A DNA stretch of 64,000 nucleotides from Tetrastigma voinierianum. Lineage: Eukaryota; Streptophyta; Magnoliopsida; Vitales; Vitaceae. Shown in pieces: positions 24,112-36,485 of this stretch; the stretch's first letter is position 1; the number at the start of each line of letters is the position of its first letter. The notes beneath the pieces were generated by a model, which saw nothing but the letters and a program-made list of their open reading frames with translations, did not search any database and was not told the origin of the DNA. The position numbers and the translations under genes were made by a program. The stretch is from NCBI GenBank assembly GCA_016808115.1, contig JAEQBH010002867.1:123632-187631 (forward strand). Direction: 5' to 3'.

Positions 24112-24460
24112 AAATAGTAAATAGTTAATAGTAAATAGTAAATATTGAATAGTAAATGGTAAATGGTAAATAGTAAATAGTGAATAGTGAATACATAAGT
24201 GAATAGTAAAATATGTATAAATAAATAGTAAAATACGTATAAATGAATAGTATTATGAATAGTAAATACGTATAAATGAATAGTACTATGAATATTAAAG
24301 ATAAATTAATAGTAAAATAAGTATAAATGAATAGTATAATAAATAGGAAATACGTATAAATGTGAATAGTATAATGAATAGTAAATACAATAAAATGAAT
24401 AATGAATAAAGGATATGAATAATATGATTAAGGAATATATGATAGAAATACATGAAATTA
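24112..24460 (+). repeat. AATAGTA tandem repeat tract
   Basis: Dozens of imperfect copies of AATAGTA or AATAGTAAAT, merging into an ACGTATAAATGAATAGT repeat. It lies inside the family III LTR. Confidence 0.85.
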
Positions 24461-25079
24461 GGAAGTATACGATTATACAATACATGCTATAAATGTACAA
24501 ATGATAGGTTATATGCAAATGATATATATACTAATATATGAGATGAATATATGATAGAACATGATATGAATATAAGAGTGAATAGATGAAATATGAATAT
24601 CTAAAACATGAACGAAATGATATATAAAATAGACATATATGAAATGATATACATGTATTGTAAATAAAGAAATATGAGAATTCAAGTGATACTTGCCTAC
24701 AAATATGAGTAACTTAATTCGCATTAAAGTAATAATAGTAATATTTAAATGATTACCGAATAATAATAATTTATTCGAATATAAGATATTTGCATCAATA
24801 TAAAATACACTTCGATTGTCCGTTTAGAACTCCGGGTAGAGTGGGATAGATAGGCATTTTCGCCTATAGGGGACACACGTCGCGAACATATAGTTTGCAG
24901 ATATTGAGGCCTCCGCTTTGTCGATGATATAGATCCCGTTTGGATCATTATAGTGGTCCCGTTTGGGTCATACTGATAGTGGTCACTGCCTCGCATGTTG
25001 ATGATACCTTCTGCAGATGCATAGAGACTATTGTCTCTGCATAAAGGATAGTACTTCATGCAAGCATACAGCTTATTTC

Positions 25080-26760
25080 AGATCCGCTTCTAAGGTATAT
25101 GCAGACATGAAACCTAAGAGGAAATGACATGTATAGAATACATGATATGAGAAGCATAGCACTGCTATGCAATGAAAGTATAGAAAGTTATAAGAACAAG
25201 AAGTAAAGTACAAGAAGAAAGTATATGAACAAGTACAATATATGAAAGAGAAAATTATATGACAAGTATACAAGTACAAGAAATAAAGTATCAATGATAT
25301 GAAATGTATATGATAGATAAAGTATATGAAAAGTATGTGAAATACAGTATATGAAAGTACAGTTGAAGTAATACAAAGATATGAAAGCATGTATAAGGAA
25401 AATACAAGATATGAAAGTACAAAGATATGAAAATACGATATGAAAGTACGTGAGCGGTGCAACCATAGGAAAGTATAGCATATGAGAAGTACAAGATGAA
25501 AATATAGGGAAGTACACACGATAGTATAAGATTTAAAAAGCACAAAGATACGACTATCATATGAAAAGTATAACAAGATATAAATGAATGTAGCATACGA
25601 ATATGTATATGAAAATAAGACATGAATGTAGATATGAATATAGGTATATGAAATAAATATATATGAACAGACATGAATACAATATATAGATACAAAGTTT
25701 AGTACACCTAAAAAGGATATGAAATAAGTAAAGCACAGTAAAGTAGAGAGAAAATAGAAAGGTATATAAAAAGTATAGTATATGAAAACACATAAAAACA
25801 TATATGAAAACATATGGTAGTATATGATATGATAGTAAAAGTATAAGTCCCATACTCCCAATTCGAGATAAGGAAAGATGAGATAGAAATTACTTAATAC
25901 TAAAAATAAAGATATGATATGAAAGTATTGACTTTAAACCAATACAAGAAAAGTATAGAAAGTATACAAAAGCATAAAGTATATGATGTAATAAGAACGC
26001 ATAAATGTATGAAGTATATGAATAGTACAGGATGATGTGATATGAAAAGTACAAGATAAAAGCATATAATAAGAAAGTATACGATAAGATAAGTATGAAA
26101 TGAAAATGGTGTGCATAGCATGGGCGTAGCTACTACATGAAATAAGACATGATATATATACACAGTCTAAGAAAAGATATAAGTAATAGTACATAGAATG
26201 TAATAAGTCATAGAACTGAAAGATAAAAAAAAGACTAGAAACATGTAAAAGACATATGATAGTACAAGAGCATGAAAAGTACCAAAATAAAGCATACAAA
26301 AGCACTGTGATATGAAAAGTATAAGAATGTGATAAGTACGTAATTAATATAAGATAGGTTATATGAAAGTATACGAGATATGAAAGTATATGATACGCAC
26401 AAGATATTTAATATGAAAGGAAAGGAATTACGAAAGTATAGAAAACCTAAAAGAATATGATATAAGAAATAATATGAAATAGGATCAAGTATAAGATATA
26501 AGCAAATGACAAGAAATAGGCAAAAAGTATATGTGATAAACAGGAATACAAAGAAAAGCATAGATAGAAGATATGTTAAAATATATTATAATAATAAGTT
26601 ATAGAATGAATATGAATATGCAAAGTATAGGAAAGTATAATAAGAGCTATGTCAAAGACATAGAACATGTAATGGAAAAGATTGACATGCAAGAGGAATG
26701 TAAAGATGATAAGTCATAAAAGTTATATGGATATGCATAGATATATGAAATGCATATGTA
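25080..26760. repeat. Low-complexity A/G/T tract
   Basis: Purine-biased sequence made of reshuffled ATATGAAAGTA-like words. On the minus strand it gives long Tyr/Phe/Ile/Ser/His-rich open frames, up to 262 codons (25073-25861). These are composition artefacts, not genes. Confidence 0.75.
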
Positions 26761-27282
26761 TAAGCTTGTGACAGTCACTATTGGTGGTTGTCCATGCTTA
26801 TTTTCCCACTAAGCGTAAAGCTTAGCACGGGTTTTTAATCCGTGTAGGTATAGAAGCAGAAGACAAGGATAGAGGACAGGACATCCCACATCAGCAACAC
26901 AGGCCATCTCAGAGATAGGTGCTCACCGCATTGTTCCGCAATCTCTGATTTTATATGTAATAGTGAAATTGTAATAGTTCAAGTAAAGGACTCTAGTATA
27001 TGGGTATAGAATATAATGAATGCCACTATTGTGGTATGTATAATGTATATGTAAAAATAATTTTTGTTATTACAGAATTTGTGCATATGAATGAGAAAAC
27101 AGTGACATGTGTCAAATATTGAGAAAGAAAAGGTTAAACAATTATTGCGAGTGTGACATTTCCTCGCCGACACCACTCGGTGCTTGCCTGGGCGCTACAG
27201 TTTTGAGTTAGGCTTCGTGTGGTATCGAAGAAGACATGGTCAATCACAAGCCATATATCTAGCAAAAATGAAATAGAGAAAA

Positions 27283-27758
27283 TGTGACGCCCCAAAATCA
27301 AGTGTTCTGACTCACCCACAACCCGATGGAACACTGCGGAATGCTCGTGACCCGACATCTCTCACGAAAATCGGGCAGAGTCTCATTTGTACGGAGCTAT
27401 ACTTCATTAGTATATAACCCATTCCAACAACATCAAATCCAAATACATGCAAAGGTAAAACTACACTGAGCCCAATAACAATACTCATCATAATACATCA
27501 ACTAAATCCAATAGTTTCAAAATAGTTAATAATTTCTCTTTTATACAACATATATTAAAATGTAACATTCTAATATATATATATACAACTAAAACGCCAA
27601 AGTCACAATCCGACTTTCTTCTAAAACGGTCTCTAGGATGAGCCGTCTCCTCGTGCGCTCCCTGTACCTGAAATAATAAATTCCCATGACGGGGTGAGCT
27701 ATTGCTCAGTAGTGGAATCACCCTAAATGGGCTACTCTCCACCTAAGTAGTGTATATG
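27283..27758 (-). repeat. Reverse family I LTR fragment (3' end)
   Basis: Reads TGTGACGCCCCAAAATC, the complement of the family I LTR end, and continues as that LTR reversed up to ACCTAAGTAGTGTATATGC, where a forward LTR abuts it. The wording is closest to subfamily Ia. Confidence 0.8.
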
Positions 27759-27760
27759 CT

Positions 27761-30075
27761 ATAAGACCCTAGAAATTCCAATTTATGGAATAAGGGCAAA
27801 ATCGTAATTTCGATTACAAAATTGTAATTTCGGTTAAAAATTCGGAATTAATTCTCTAGATCTCGGATGATGAAACGAATTGCACCGTTGGAATCGTTCA
27901 CAATCTAGTTAAAGCACGCAAAATTTCGTAATTTTACGGTGACAAATGAGTTTACACTTCTTTTCGAGGTGCATCGCGCTTCGTGTCAGAATCGGGAGCT
28001 GGCGATTTAAAGGAACATATAGCATGCACTCATGTACCATAAGTGGTAAGGAGTAGAGAAATGATGAAAATGGATTCCACCGAGGAGGCCGACATCAACT
28101 GTAAAAGGGACATAATGGTCACATGGGATTATTTAAGCCACTAAAACGACAAATTGTCAAGAGCGCTTTACCTCTCTATTAAGCCAAAAAGAGAAAACGA
28201 GAACAAAAATGGGATGCAGTAGCTGAGAGGATTTTTAGAGTGAGAGAGCTTTCTAGAATATCGGAGATCCGACCGTCGGCGGCCTTCTGGCGAAGGAAAA
28301 CGTTTCACGCTGGAGCAAAGCCAAGCGTGGTACCGGATTTAGGGAGTTTCTTCAAACTCCTTGAGGTAAGATTTTCTCCCTACTTGAGTTTTATTCTCAT
28401 TTTAAGTGTTTTACGAATGTTTGAGTCGAAAGAGGCCGTTAGGGGCCGTTTGATCGGTCCCAAAACATGGGACCGAATTATTGGATTTTTTTTTAGAAAA
28501 TTTTAGAGGCTACTTCAGACAAATCTCGTGGGTAGGGACTGCTCGCTATTTATGTGTTGATTTGTGCATTAAATGTTTGCTTGGTATGCATTGGGCCGGG
28601 AATGGCCGTGGATTGCGGGTTCATTAAGTGAACCGTTGAGTTGTGATGTTTCGGGAATAGTAACCGAGGGTTTCACTATTCCCGAAACAGTGTTCTAAAA
28701 TATATTTTTGTGAAAATATGCGTTTGGTCGAGTGATTTAAAATTGGGTGGTTTGATCATTAGCCTAAGCTTTAGCTAATTCAGATGTGATGAAATGTATA
28801 ATTGCATAACATGATTGTGTGATTTTAATTATGTGCGAGTATATTCATGTCTATATTTGCATGTGATTAGACTCCAGATGGAATTGGCATACATGTATCT
28901 CCATATGCAATCGAACATCCTAGGACTATAGGAGTTAGTGCATGACGAGCCCAGAGAAAATGGTTCGGAGGGTTGTCTAAAATATTAAATGGTTCGGAGG
29001 GTTGTCTAAAATATTAAATGATCTGGGAGGGTAGTCCATACTTAAATATCAATCGCCTGAGACGGCCCAATTGATATATACTCCGAGGGTAGTCCATATA
29101 TAAAAATATCAATCGTCGGAGACTCACCCAATTGATATCTCGGAGGGTAGTCCACTAAATATAAATATCGAGACTGTCCACAATTTATAACATCTGAGGG
29201 CAGTCCACCAATAGAAAATAACAACTTTGCATGAGGCTTAGGCGGAGCTGAGAGAGTCGGTGAGGACTCGGGATCCGAGTTGGCCGCGTGTATATCCAAG
29301 TAGGATCATGCATTTGCTTGAATGTGTGTTTTCATTGGAACATTGTAATCGCACTTAGGTGGTGAGTAGCCCACTTGTGGGCGATTCTCCCATCGAGCTT
29401 TAGCTCACTCCCGCCGTGGGACCCTTTTATTTTACAAGATCGAGAATATGGCGAGACGGTCAGTCTCTAGAGGTCAATTCTAGAAGAAAGCCGATGTGGC
29501 TCGGTGGTTTTACATGTATTAGAACTTTAAGTTTAATATATGTATGGTTTAAGAGTAAAAACATATTAACTCTTGTAACTATTGGTTATATGGAAGGATT
29601 CATAGGGCGCCATGTATATTGAGTATTGTATGGGCCCAAGTGGCCGACATTTCATGTGATTGATATATTGCATATATTGACCTGCTTGGGATGTAAATGC
29701 AAAGTTGGCTTTTACAAGTTTTGTATTCGGGGTAGAGCTCCCCGTACAAAGGAGACTCGCCTCGATTTTATAAAGTGGCGCTGCAACTACCTCCATTTGT
29801 ATTCCGCGGGTTGACGGGTAGTCAACGGACTTCGCCTTTGGGGCGTCACGCCAGCACGAGCTTAGGTATACGAATACCTGTGTGGAGCCTTGCTCAGATC
29901 CATCACCACTCAGGTGGCTCGATGTGGAGTATAGGTATATGGAAACTATGTATCGGAGGGATTTGGGCTTAGGCCATAGTTGAGGAAGAGCATCACCACT
30001 AGGTGGTTCGATGTTCGGTTTAGGTATGAGATTAATGAAAATCATGTGTGACAAAACTAGGACACTACATTTATG
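27761..30075 (+). mobile_element. Family I element 3: 5' LTR plus truncated leader
   Basis: A forward LTR of subfamily Ib (27761-29849), starting ATAAGACCCTAGAAATTCC and ending GGGGCGTCAC, is followed by a worn primer site and the hairpin leader (TTAGGTATACGAATACCT at about 29863). Homology to elements 1 and 2 ends near 30075 (CTAGGACACTAC). The body and 3' LTR are missing and no target duplication was found. At 28967-29009 a 29-bp unit beginning ATGGTTCGGAGGG is repeated. Confidence 0.85.
28965..29215 (+). repeat. Tandem palindromic array in the subfamily Ib LTR
   Basis: Four to five imperfect units of about 55-60 bp, each with CGGAGGGTAGTCCA and an inverted pair ATATCAAT ... ATTGATAT. Comparable arrays occur at 37690-37915, 40805-40985, 47085-47310, 60122-60310 and reversed at 3735-3985. 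Subfamily Ia lacks it. Confidence 0.85.
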
Positions 30076-30756
30076 TGTTAATGGTCTTAAAAAGAAATTT
30101 AACAATGAAATCTAAAATCAAATCAATTATCTATGAAGGTCCTTTTCATAGTTTTAGCCTTTTAGGTTACGTTTATTTATAGTTTTTTAAAATTATTTTT
30201 ATTTTAAAAATAAAACAAGAAAATTTAAAAACACGTTTGATTTTTTATTTTTTTTTTTCAAAACACACAAAAAAAGACAAAAACACTGAGTTTAAAGAGT
30301 AAAAAAGGGTTTTATAAAACTATTCTAATAAATAGTGTTCAAAAACAAGACCAAACAAGCCTTAGTTTTTCTATTTTTCTATCTTCACTTTTCTACGACT
30401 GGCTCTCGTTTCTCCGACCTAACCCTAAGAAAGTCTTAACTCGAAAACCCTAACTCACTGATTCTGATCCCTTCATTTTGTTTCTTTTTTTCTGAGTTCG
30501 TGTTGGGAGGAGATTCACTTGATTATTGGTTGACACAGCGAGTGCTCGGTGAGGATCATTTATGGTTTTTTATTCTTGTTTCAGGGTTTAATTTCGTTGG
30601 TTGTTCATGGCCGATTTGCTACTTCGTTAATGAGAAGGCGAAGAAAGGGGTGGTAGAGGGGAGGAGAATTTTGAGGGTTGGGCCGATCAAATTGCTCTAT
30701 GGGAGTCGAGCAGCTGAGGAGGGTTTTGGCCTTAGGGTCGGCGTTTAATAGGGGCG
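30076..30756. other. Low-copy DNA upstream of the TAF10-like fragments
   Basis: An AT-rich start gives way to CCTAACCCTAAGAAAG and CGAAAACCCTAACTC near 30420-30450. This looks like the 5' leader of a plant gene and may belong to the parent of the adjacent TAF10-like copy. No coding block was recognised. Confidence 0.4.
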
Positions 30757-31380
30757 GTTTTCGCTGGAGAGACAAGAAGGATGAATCAAAATCGTGGAGG
30801 CAACGATGCAAGGCACGGTTTAATGATTCTCACAGCCACCGATTTTCTTGCTTCCCTTATTGACTACACTCCTACTGTATGATTTTTTTGTTGTTGTTGT
30901 CTTAAAACTGATTTCTTTATCTATTGTTTGAATTCTTATGCTTTTTTGTATTTGTTTTTTTTCTCGATTCCGTATTTAACTGGTGGGGATATTATTTAGG
31001 CAAAAGTGGTTTTCAGTGTCCTGATGTTCGACTGTAAGCAATTTTTCCTTCTTGTTCTTTATTTTCTATTTAATCTCTTTTTTATGTGTTCGCTTTCTTG
31101 CCCCGCTTGCGTCTAAGAAAACGAGGATTTTGTTATTTTATTGTTTCTATTTTTATTTATTTTTAATTCTATTAGGTTGTTTGGTTTCCAAAATTGTTTT
31201 CAAGGACTAAAGCATTGCCTCGTATTAGGGTCAAGCTTTTGTTTCAGGTTAGGATCAAGAGTGATGAAAGTTCACCACTTTGTATTTTCTTCTTTCCTTT
31301 AGAAACATGGCAATGGATTATGTCCATTTCCATGACAGCTTGAAAACTTGGCCATACCAAATTTGCATAAACGAATAGGT
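30757..31380 (+). pseudogene. TAF10: TAF10-like pseudogene fragment, copy 1
   Basis: TAF10 is a histone-fold subunit of TFIID and SAGA in nuclear transcription. The first coding exon is seen at 30781-30876: it opens MNQNRGGNDARH, ends TDFLASLIDYTPT, and is followed by a GT donor. The second exon lies at 30967-31033. There the protein expected to read IPDELVEH is scrambled by indels and stops, but the DNA CAAAAGTGG..TCAGTGTCCTGATGTTCGACT and a GTAAGC donor remain. Introns are kept, so this is not a processed copy. The histone-fold exons that should follow (the LIRLVAVATQKF region) are absent. The family match is from memory of plant TAF10. Confidence 0.8.
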
Positions 31381-31970
31381 GGTTTTCGAGAGAGATTGTA
31401 AGAAGGATGTGAATCAAAATCGTGGAGGCAACGATGCTGTGGACCTACAAATCGATCTCCAGCGCTTATTGATTTTCTCGCCTCCTATTGACTACACCCT
31501 ACCAATGTATGAATTTTTTTATTGTCTTAAACTACTTTTTATCTATTTTAAATTATTATGCTTGTCTATATTTGTTTTGTTTTGGTTTTTTTTTTTTTTT
31601 AGATTCCAGACGAACTGGTGGAGCATTTTTTAGGCAAAAGTGGTTTCCAGTGTCCTGATGTTTGACTATAAGCAATTTTTCCTTCTTGTTCTTTATTTTC
31701 TATTGAACCTCTTTTTATGTGTTCATTTATTTGCTCTGTTTGGTGTCTAAGAAAACCAATATTTTGTTATTTTATTGTTTTTAGTATTTTTATTTGGCTT
31801 TAATTCTATTAGGTATTTTTAATTCCATTGTTTCCAAAATTGCTTTTAGCTGACTAAGCTACGTTCGTATTAGGTTGTATTTGTTTGAGTTGTGATCAAA
31901 TATGATAAAAGTCTACCACTTTCTTGTATTTTTCTTATTTCTCATAAACATGGCAATGGATTATTGAAGT
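31381..31970 (+). pseudogene. TAF10: TAF10-like pseudogene fragment, copy 2 (tandem duplicate)
   Basis: The same two-exon unit repeats about 625 bp downstream. Exon 1 (about 31410-31506) has a TG insertion at the start codon and further frame damage, ending FSPPIDYT-like in a shifted frame. Exon 2 (31603-31667) is the better copy and reads IPDELVEHFLGKSGFQCPDV. The next codon is TGA where copy 1 has CGA, a C-to-T change at a CpG. The splice donor GT has become AT. Intron sequence downstream also matches copy 1 as far as about 31970, so the duplication covered exons and introns. Confidence 0.82.
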
Positions 31971-34900
31971 TCATTGCTAGTGATAATAGGTAACTTGACT
32001 GGCAATAGTTGCTTATCCACCCATTTTACAAGGCTTTCTTTTTATAACTTATGTTAAATAACTATCATCTTATAATACATAGGTCTACTCTATATTTATA
32101 AGTTTTTTGAACTCTTATATTTGGAAATTTCACATAACAATTCAACATTATAGCATCGTGTAATGCTCCATTATTCATGTAATGATGAACGAGAACAAGA
32201 ACGACCAAGGCTAGTATCGACATGCATTGCCCTAATATTATATAACACATGAACTGCATTATTATAGAACCCCCCTTCTAAATAATTATACATCCATGTC
32301 TCATTTCTTTTCAATCTAAGCATAAAGGTCAAGTAGTGCCTCCCATTGGTCTTTCAAATCTAAATACACTATATCATACCGCTGAATGGTTCCCGTTAAC
32401 CCCCACTTAGAGGAGGTTTGACCCTAATACTAATACTAATACCTTCATAATATGTTTTAGAGTACATGGTTTAGTTGTTCATTTCTTTTCCTTGCAAGAG
32501 CCGAAAGTGTGAAACTCAGGGATGACGTGTCACAGGTAGAGTGCTTTTCTTAGGGGGCTTATTATTGGAAACTTGTGTTGCTTTAGTAGGGATATGGGTG
32601 GGTATGAGCTGTAGCCTGTAGGTAAATAGACCTTGAGAGATAGCCCAATTGCTCCGTCAATTTTTTTTTTCAGTGTTCATTAATTTGAGTTTTCTTAGGA
32701 TTTCCAAAAAATTTACCTAATTATCAACATTTAAGGGAAGCCACTCTCTCTCTCTCTCACTATTCATTCTTCCCCATTTCTTCTTCATCATGACACCACA
32801 CCTGTATCCCATGTGCTATTCTTCCTTCATTTGGAGATATGATTGAAGTGTCTCAATTTTCAATCCAACTCATCTTCTCCCCCACTCTTTGATTTTTATT
32901 TATTTGTCATTTTTTTTATTAATTTATGGTCTAAGCATAATATAATTTAATCAAATGATTGTGCATATTAATTTTGGACTATTTATGAAATGATTTTTTT
33001 TTTATATTAACGATTTATGGGTCAATGATTCTATTCTTTCTTTTCACTTTGATCAACCTTATCGATCAAAGTTCAATTGCTCATTTCCTGACACATATAG
33101 AAGGAAAAAACTGTAAAACCTTTAAAATGAGATATGATGAACATTTAAAGAGTGGGAGAAGAAAATACTCATCATAAACCCTAGTCATTTATTTTATGTT
33201 GTGCCTTGCAGATTATCAACGAAGAATGGAAGCCAACAATACCGGATCATTTAGAAGAAATGTTATTAATCTACTATGAATGATATGTTTCATAATCAAA
33301 TAGAGATATTATGTTTTGTAGTCCATTTCTTGGTTTTTTGTTGGGTTGTTGATCAATTATTTTTTGGGTCAATAAATAATCTTGTTTATACTTGTAACTT
33401 TTATCACTTTTTCCTGAAAATAAAATGAAAATGTCTTTACTCCTCTCTAAACTATCAAACACGATGTGGGTATTTGCTCTTTTTTCTTCATTTCCTTCCA
33501 TATTTACCACATAAGTTTTAATGACTATTGAGAGAGTTCAGATAATGTTGCAGCCAATGTTTTGCTTCATAATCATGTTTACTTGATATTGTACATGTGG
33601 CGTAAACAATGTAGACTAGAAAAAATCGCCGGTGGATTCAGAAGTAGTAGTTAAAGCCACCTACTTTTCCACTTAATTTGATTTACTTTGGGAAAAAATC
33701 AAGAAATATGCATGCAAAATTGATTTCCTAAGTCGGATTTGCTATTTCTTTTCTTCTCTTTTCCTAATGTCCCTCTATTTTGGTCCATATGCATCCTGTC
33801 TTTGTCCACTTGAAACTTTCTAAGGCTGCTAATGAATTAAGTTGTAGGTTGCTCAAATATCTATCACAACTAAAATTTTTTGATTTTCTGAATTCTTATT
33901 GGGAATCTTTGATAACTTCATAATGAAATATTTTGGTTGTGGCTTTGTTGGTTGTGTTATCACTTTTTTTTCAACCGAAAGACTTAGACACTACCATATT
34001 CTTTGAAATAAAAAAACAGAGTGCAATTTGTACTATTTTCTGCGTAAGTAAAAGGTTACAACTAATAAGTAAAAGGAAATTAGTGAGTAATAACCTACTT
34101 GAGGATGATGATTTTTAAACCAGAATAAGACTTCCTTTGATATTTGTCATGTCAAATTGACATTAATTATTCCCTTGTTTTGCAAAATTAGACTAGTAGT
34201 CGTTACACTAAGTAAATTTAGTTGCGTAGGTTGCTGGTGATGCACGGCACATGTTTCTAAATTATAGTTTTTTTTTTTTTTTTTGATACCGGATGTGTCT
34301 GAATTTAGTTATGCTTGTGTGATGTAATTTAAGGTTTTTATATTATATGGAACTATGTTCATGGATGCCTGGGGAAGCGTGTTTTCTAAAGAGGACTAGG
34401 GATTAGTGGTATGTGGGGAAATGGTGATGGATGTAAAGTCATTTTTTTATGCAGGGTTCTTATCAATGGGAGGTGAACTAAATGAAATGGTAGTGAAAAT
34501 AAAGAAGAAAACTTTAGAGATTGGGAAAATCTTTTCTTCTTTTGTTGGATTCTCTAAAGCCTTTCTATATTATTCCAATGTTGAGCCCATTTCTAGCCCT
34601 TGCTTTCATTTCAGCCAGGTAGATTTATTAACGTCTAGGTGTCAGCATTTAAGGGTGTAGGAAATTATTTACTAAAAGTATGATGAAGAGACATCTTCCT
34701 CTTTGATAGGGTATTGACTTTGGGTTTGACTTTCGACGGGCATCAAAAGGATTCGTGGAAGCAAAATAACCTTTGTGCAAGTGAGTGGGCTGATTCTTTG
34801 CACATTTTCCCACTCTTTTCATGATTAACCTATTATATTAATGATCTTTTCCTAGAAGGGATATACATCGTATTCGGTTAATGCCCTTATATTTCCTATT

Positions 34901-35247
34901 TTTTGGTAATTAATTTTCTTCTTCCTAATCTTCATCTTGGGTATTAATCTCTTTCCTAATTTTGTCTATTTATTTTTTCTCAATTTGTATGATAATTAAT
35001 TGATATTCGGGGTTTTGTATTTCCTAGCCTTGTTGTAAATCCTAATTCCTGCTCAATTTTATATAATAAGTATTTTATTCTTTTGATGAATCTTTATTTC
35101 TCAGATTATATTCTCTGTATTTTAGATAGATATTATAAGATATATATATTGCCTTCATTTCCTCTTTGTGCCCAAAGGACTTGCTTTGCCTATTTCCCAC
35201 CAACTTACTGCTCATATTTTATCTATCTATTTTCAAACCCTTTCACC
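31971..35247. other. Low-copy AT-rich DNA, no gene recognised
   Basis: No domain or repeat family was recognised over 3.3 kb. Poly-T runs and short frames predominate. A CT microsatellite, (TCTC)n, lies at about 32744-32758. Some of this may be decayed intron of the TAF10-like locus. Confidence 0.45.
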
Positions 35248-36485
35248 CAATGTTTTCAGAACTGGACCGAACTAGCCGGTTCAACTGGTCCGACCGCTAA
35301 TTGGTCACCGCTTCGCCTTTGTCTTAAATGATTAAACCAAATGCGATCAACCGCCATCAACCATGTGGAACCGGGCCGATTCAACTTAATGAACCGACGA
35401 TCCAGATCGATTTGCCACGTAACCAATCGGTTCTATAACATATATAGTTTTTAAAATAATTTATATTCAAAGTAACGTTCTTTTGATGTTTTTGGCATCC
35501 AAAACGACGTCGTTTTGATGCCATATATGTTAAAGCCCAGAAAAGTGGCCCTTTCTCGACTCTCCCGACCATGCTCCTAACTTCCTCTGTCAGACTTATG
35601 TATACTAGTAAGCGTTAGCAACACGGCCGTCCATTTCCTAGATTCCTTTCATATCATTATCATACGATTTGGTTTGAAATTTGGTGAGTTAATGAGTGTT
35701 TTGAGTAATTTCCATTTCAGCCCTCAGCCCCATGTCGAATAAATGTTAATTCGCTAACTCGTGCATTTTCCGTTTGTTAAATTTTTAGTCTTTTGCCTTC
35801 TTTATCTTCGTAGGGTAGTGGAAGACGCTTTTAGATGAAAGGCTTTCATATATGTATATTCTTTTCCCCTCTTAATTTATTATTTTAAGATCTTAAATGT
35901 TTCCTAAACTTGGGGTTCACTCTTTCTTTTCACTATATTTCTTGTTGTCGTACTACCATAGATCCTGACATTTTTTGTGAGAATTTTTATTTATTGGAAA
36001 ACTTAATTGTGCATCTTTGTGGAGATATCCTTGATGGGCATTTTCTTATTCCATTAGGATTTAGTTGTGGAGATGTCATTGAAGGGCATCTGGATATTCT
36101 AATAGGATTTAATGCCAAATCCTTTTTTTCCCTCTAATTTTAATAGAATAGCTTCTTTTTTTTAATCGAAAGGTCATGCTAATAAATAAGTGTAGCTTTT
36201 GTTCTTTATGAAGAGATGCTTACTGGTTTTGTATGCTTTCTGATAAGCATACATCTATGGGGCTAATTCAATGTCTGAGATGATCTTTTGATAGATTGAA
36301 TGGTTTATTGAATGCATACATGAGTTTATGCATTCTATAAGAGTATTTTCCATATCTATTTGTTGTAGCAAAAAGTATAGTTGTCTATAAATAATGATTT
36401 TGAGCTGTCAAAATGTTCATCTGAAGAATGTGAGATTATAAGCTGATTTCTTCCATTTGGATGATGTTTTATTTCTATGATATCT

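Larger units (their letters stand above)
23272..27199 (+). repeat. Very long AT-rich LTR (family III, Ty3/gypsy-like)
   Basis: Starts TGTAACATCC at 23272 and ends GGGCGCTACA at 27199, giving 3.9 kb with TG...CA ends. Flanks GGTTT (left) and GTTTT (right) match at four of five bases. The right flank has a TGGTATCGAAG string near 27220, like a worn Met primer site, so it may be a 5' LTR with its body lost. It holds GGAGTTTCATCAAACTCC (24073-24090), a hairpin of the type seen in family I. Most of 24110-26760 is low-complexity A/T sequence rich in TATGAAAGTA words. Confidence 0.65.

Noticed and set aside
24745..25059. A segment with a GTCTCT/AGAGAC hairpin near 25026-25041 and a repeated TCCCGTTTGGATCAT / TCCCGTTTGGGTCAT phrase, considered as a CRISPR-like or RNA gene
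   Set aside because: Only two phrase copies and no regular spacers. It is part of a plant LTR, so neither interpretation is supported.
25073..25861. A 262-codon minus-strand open frame rich in Tyr, Phe, His and Ser
   Set aside because: It lies in low-complexity ATATGAAAGTA-type repeats of the family III LTR. Neighbouring frames are similarly open because the repeat lacks stop words on that strand. No domain or gene structure.
33206..33282. A splice-like CAG followed by an open stretch that includes PTIPDHLEEM, faintly like the TAF10 exon junction
   Set aside because: Only a few residues agree. In TAF10 an intron separates these residues, and the rest does not match. Treated as coincidence.
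34261..34285. Poly-T run considered as a retroposon tail
   Set aside because: No retroposed sequence or target duplication could be recognised around it.
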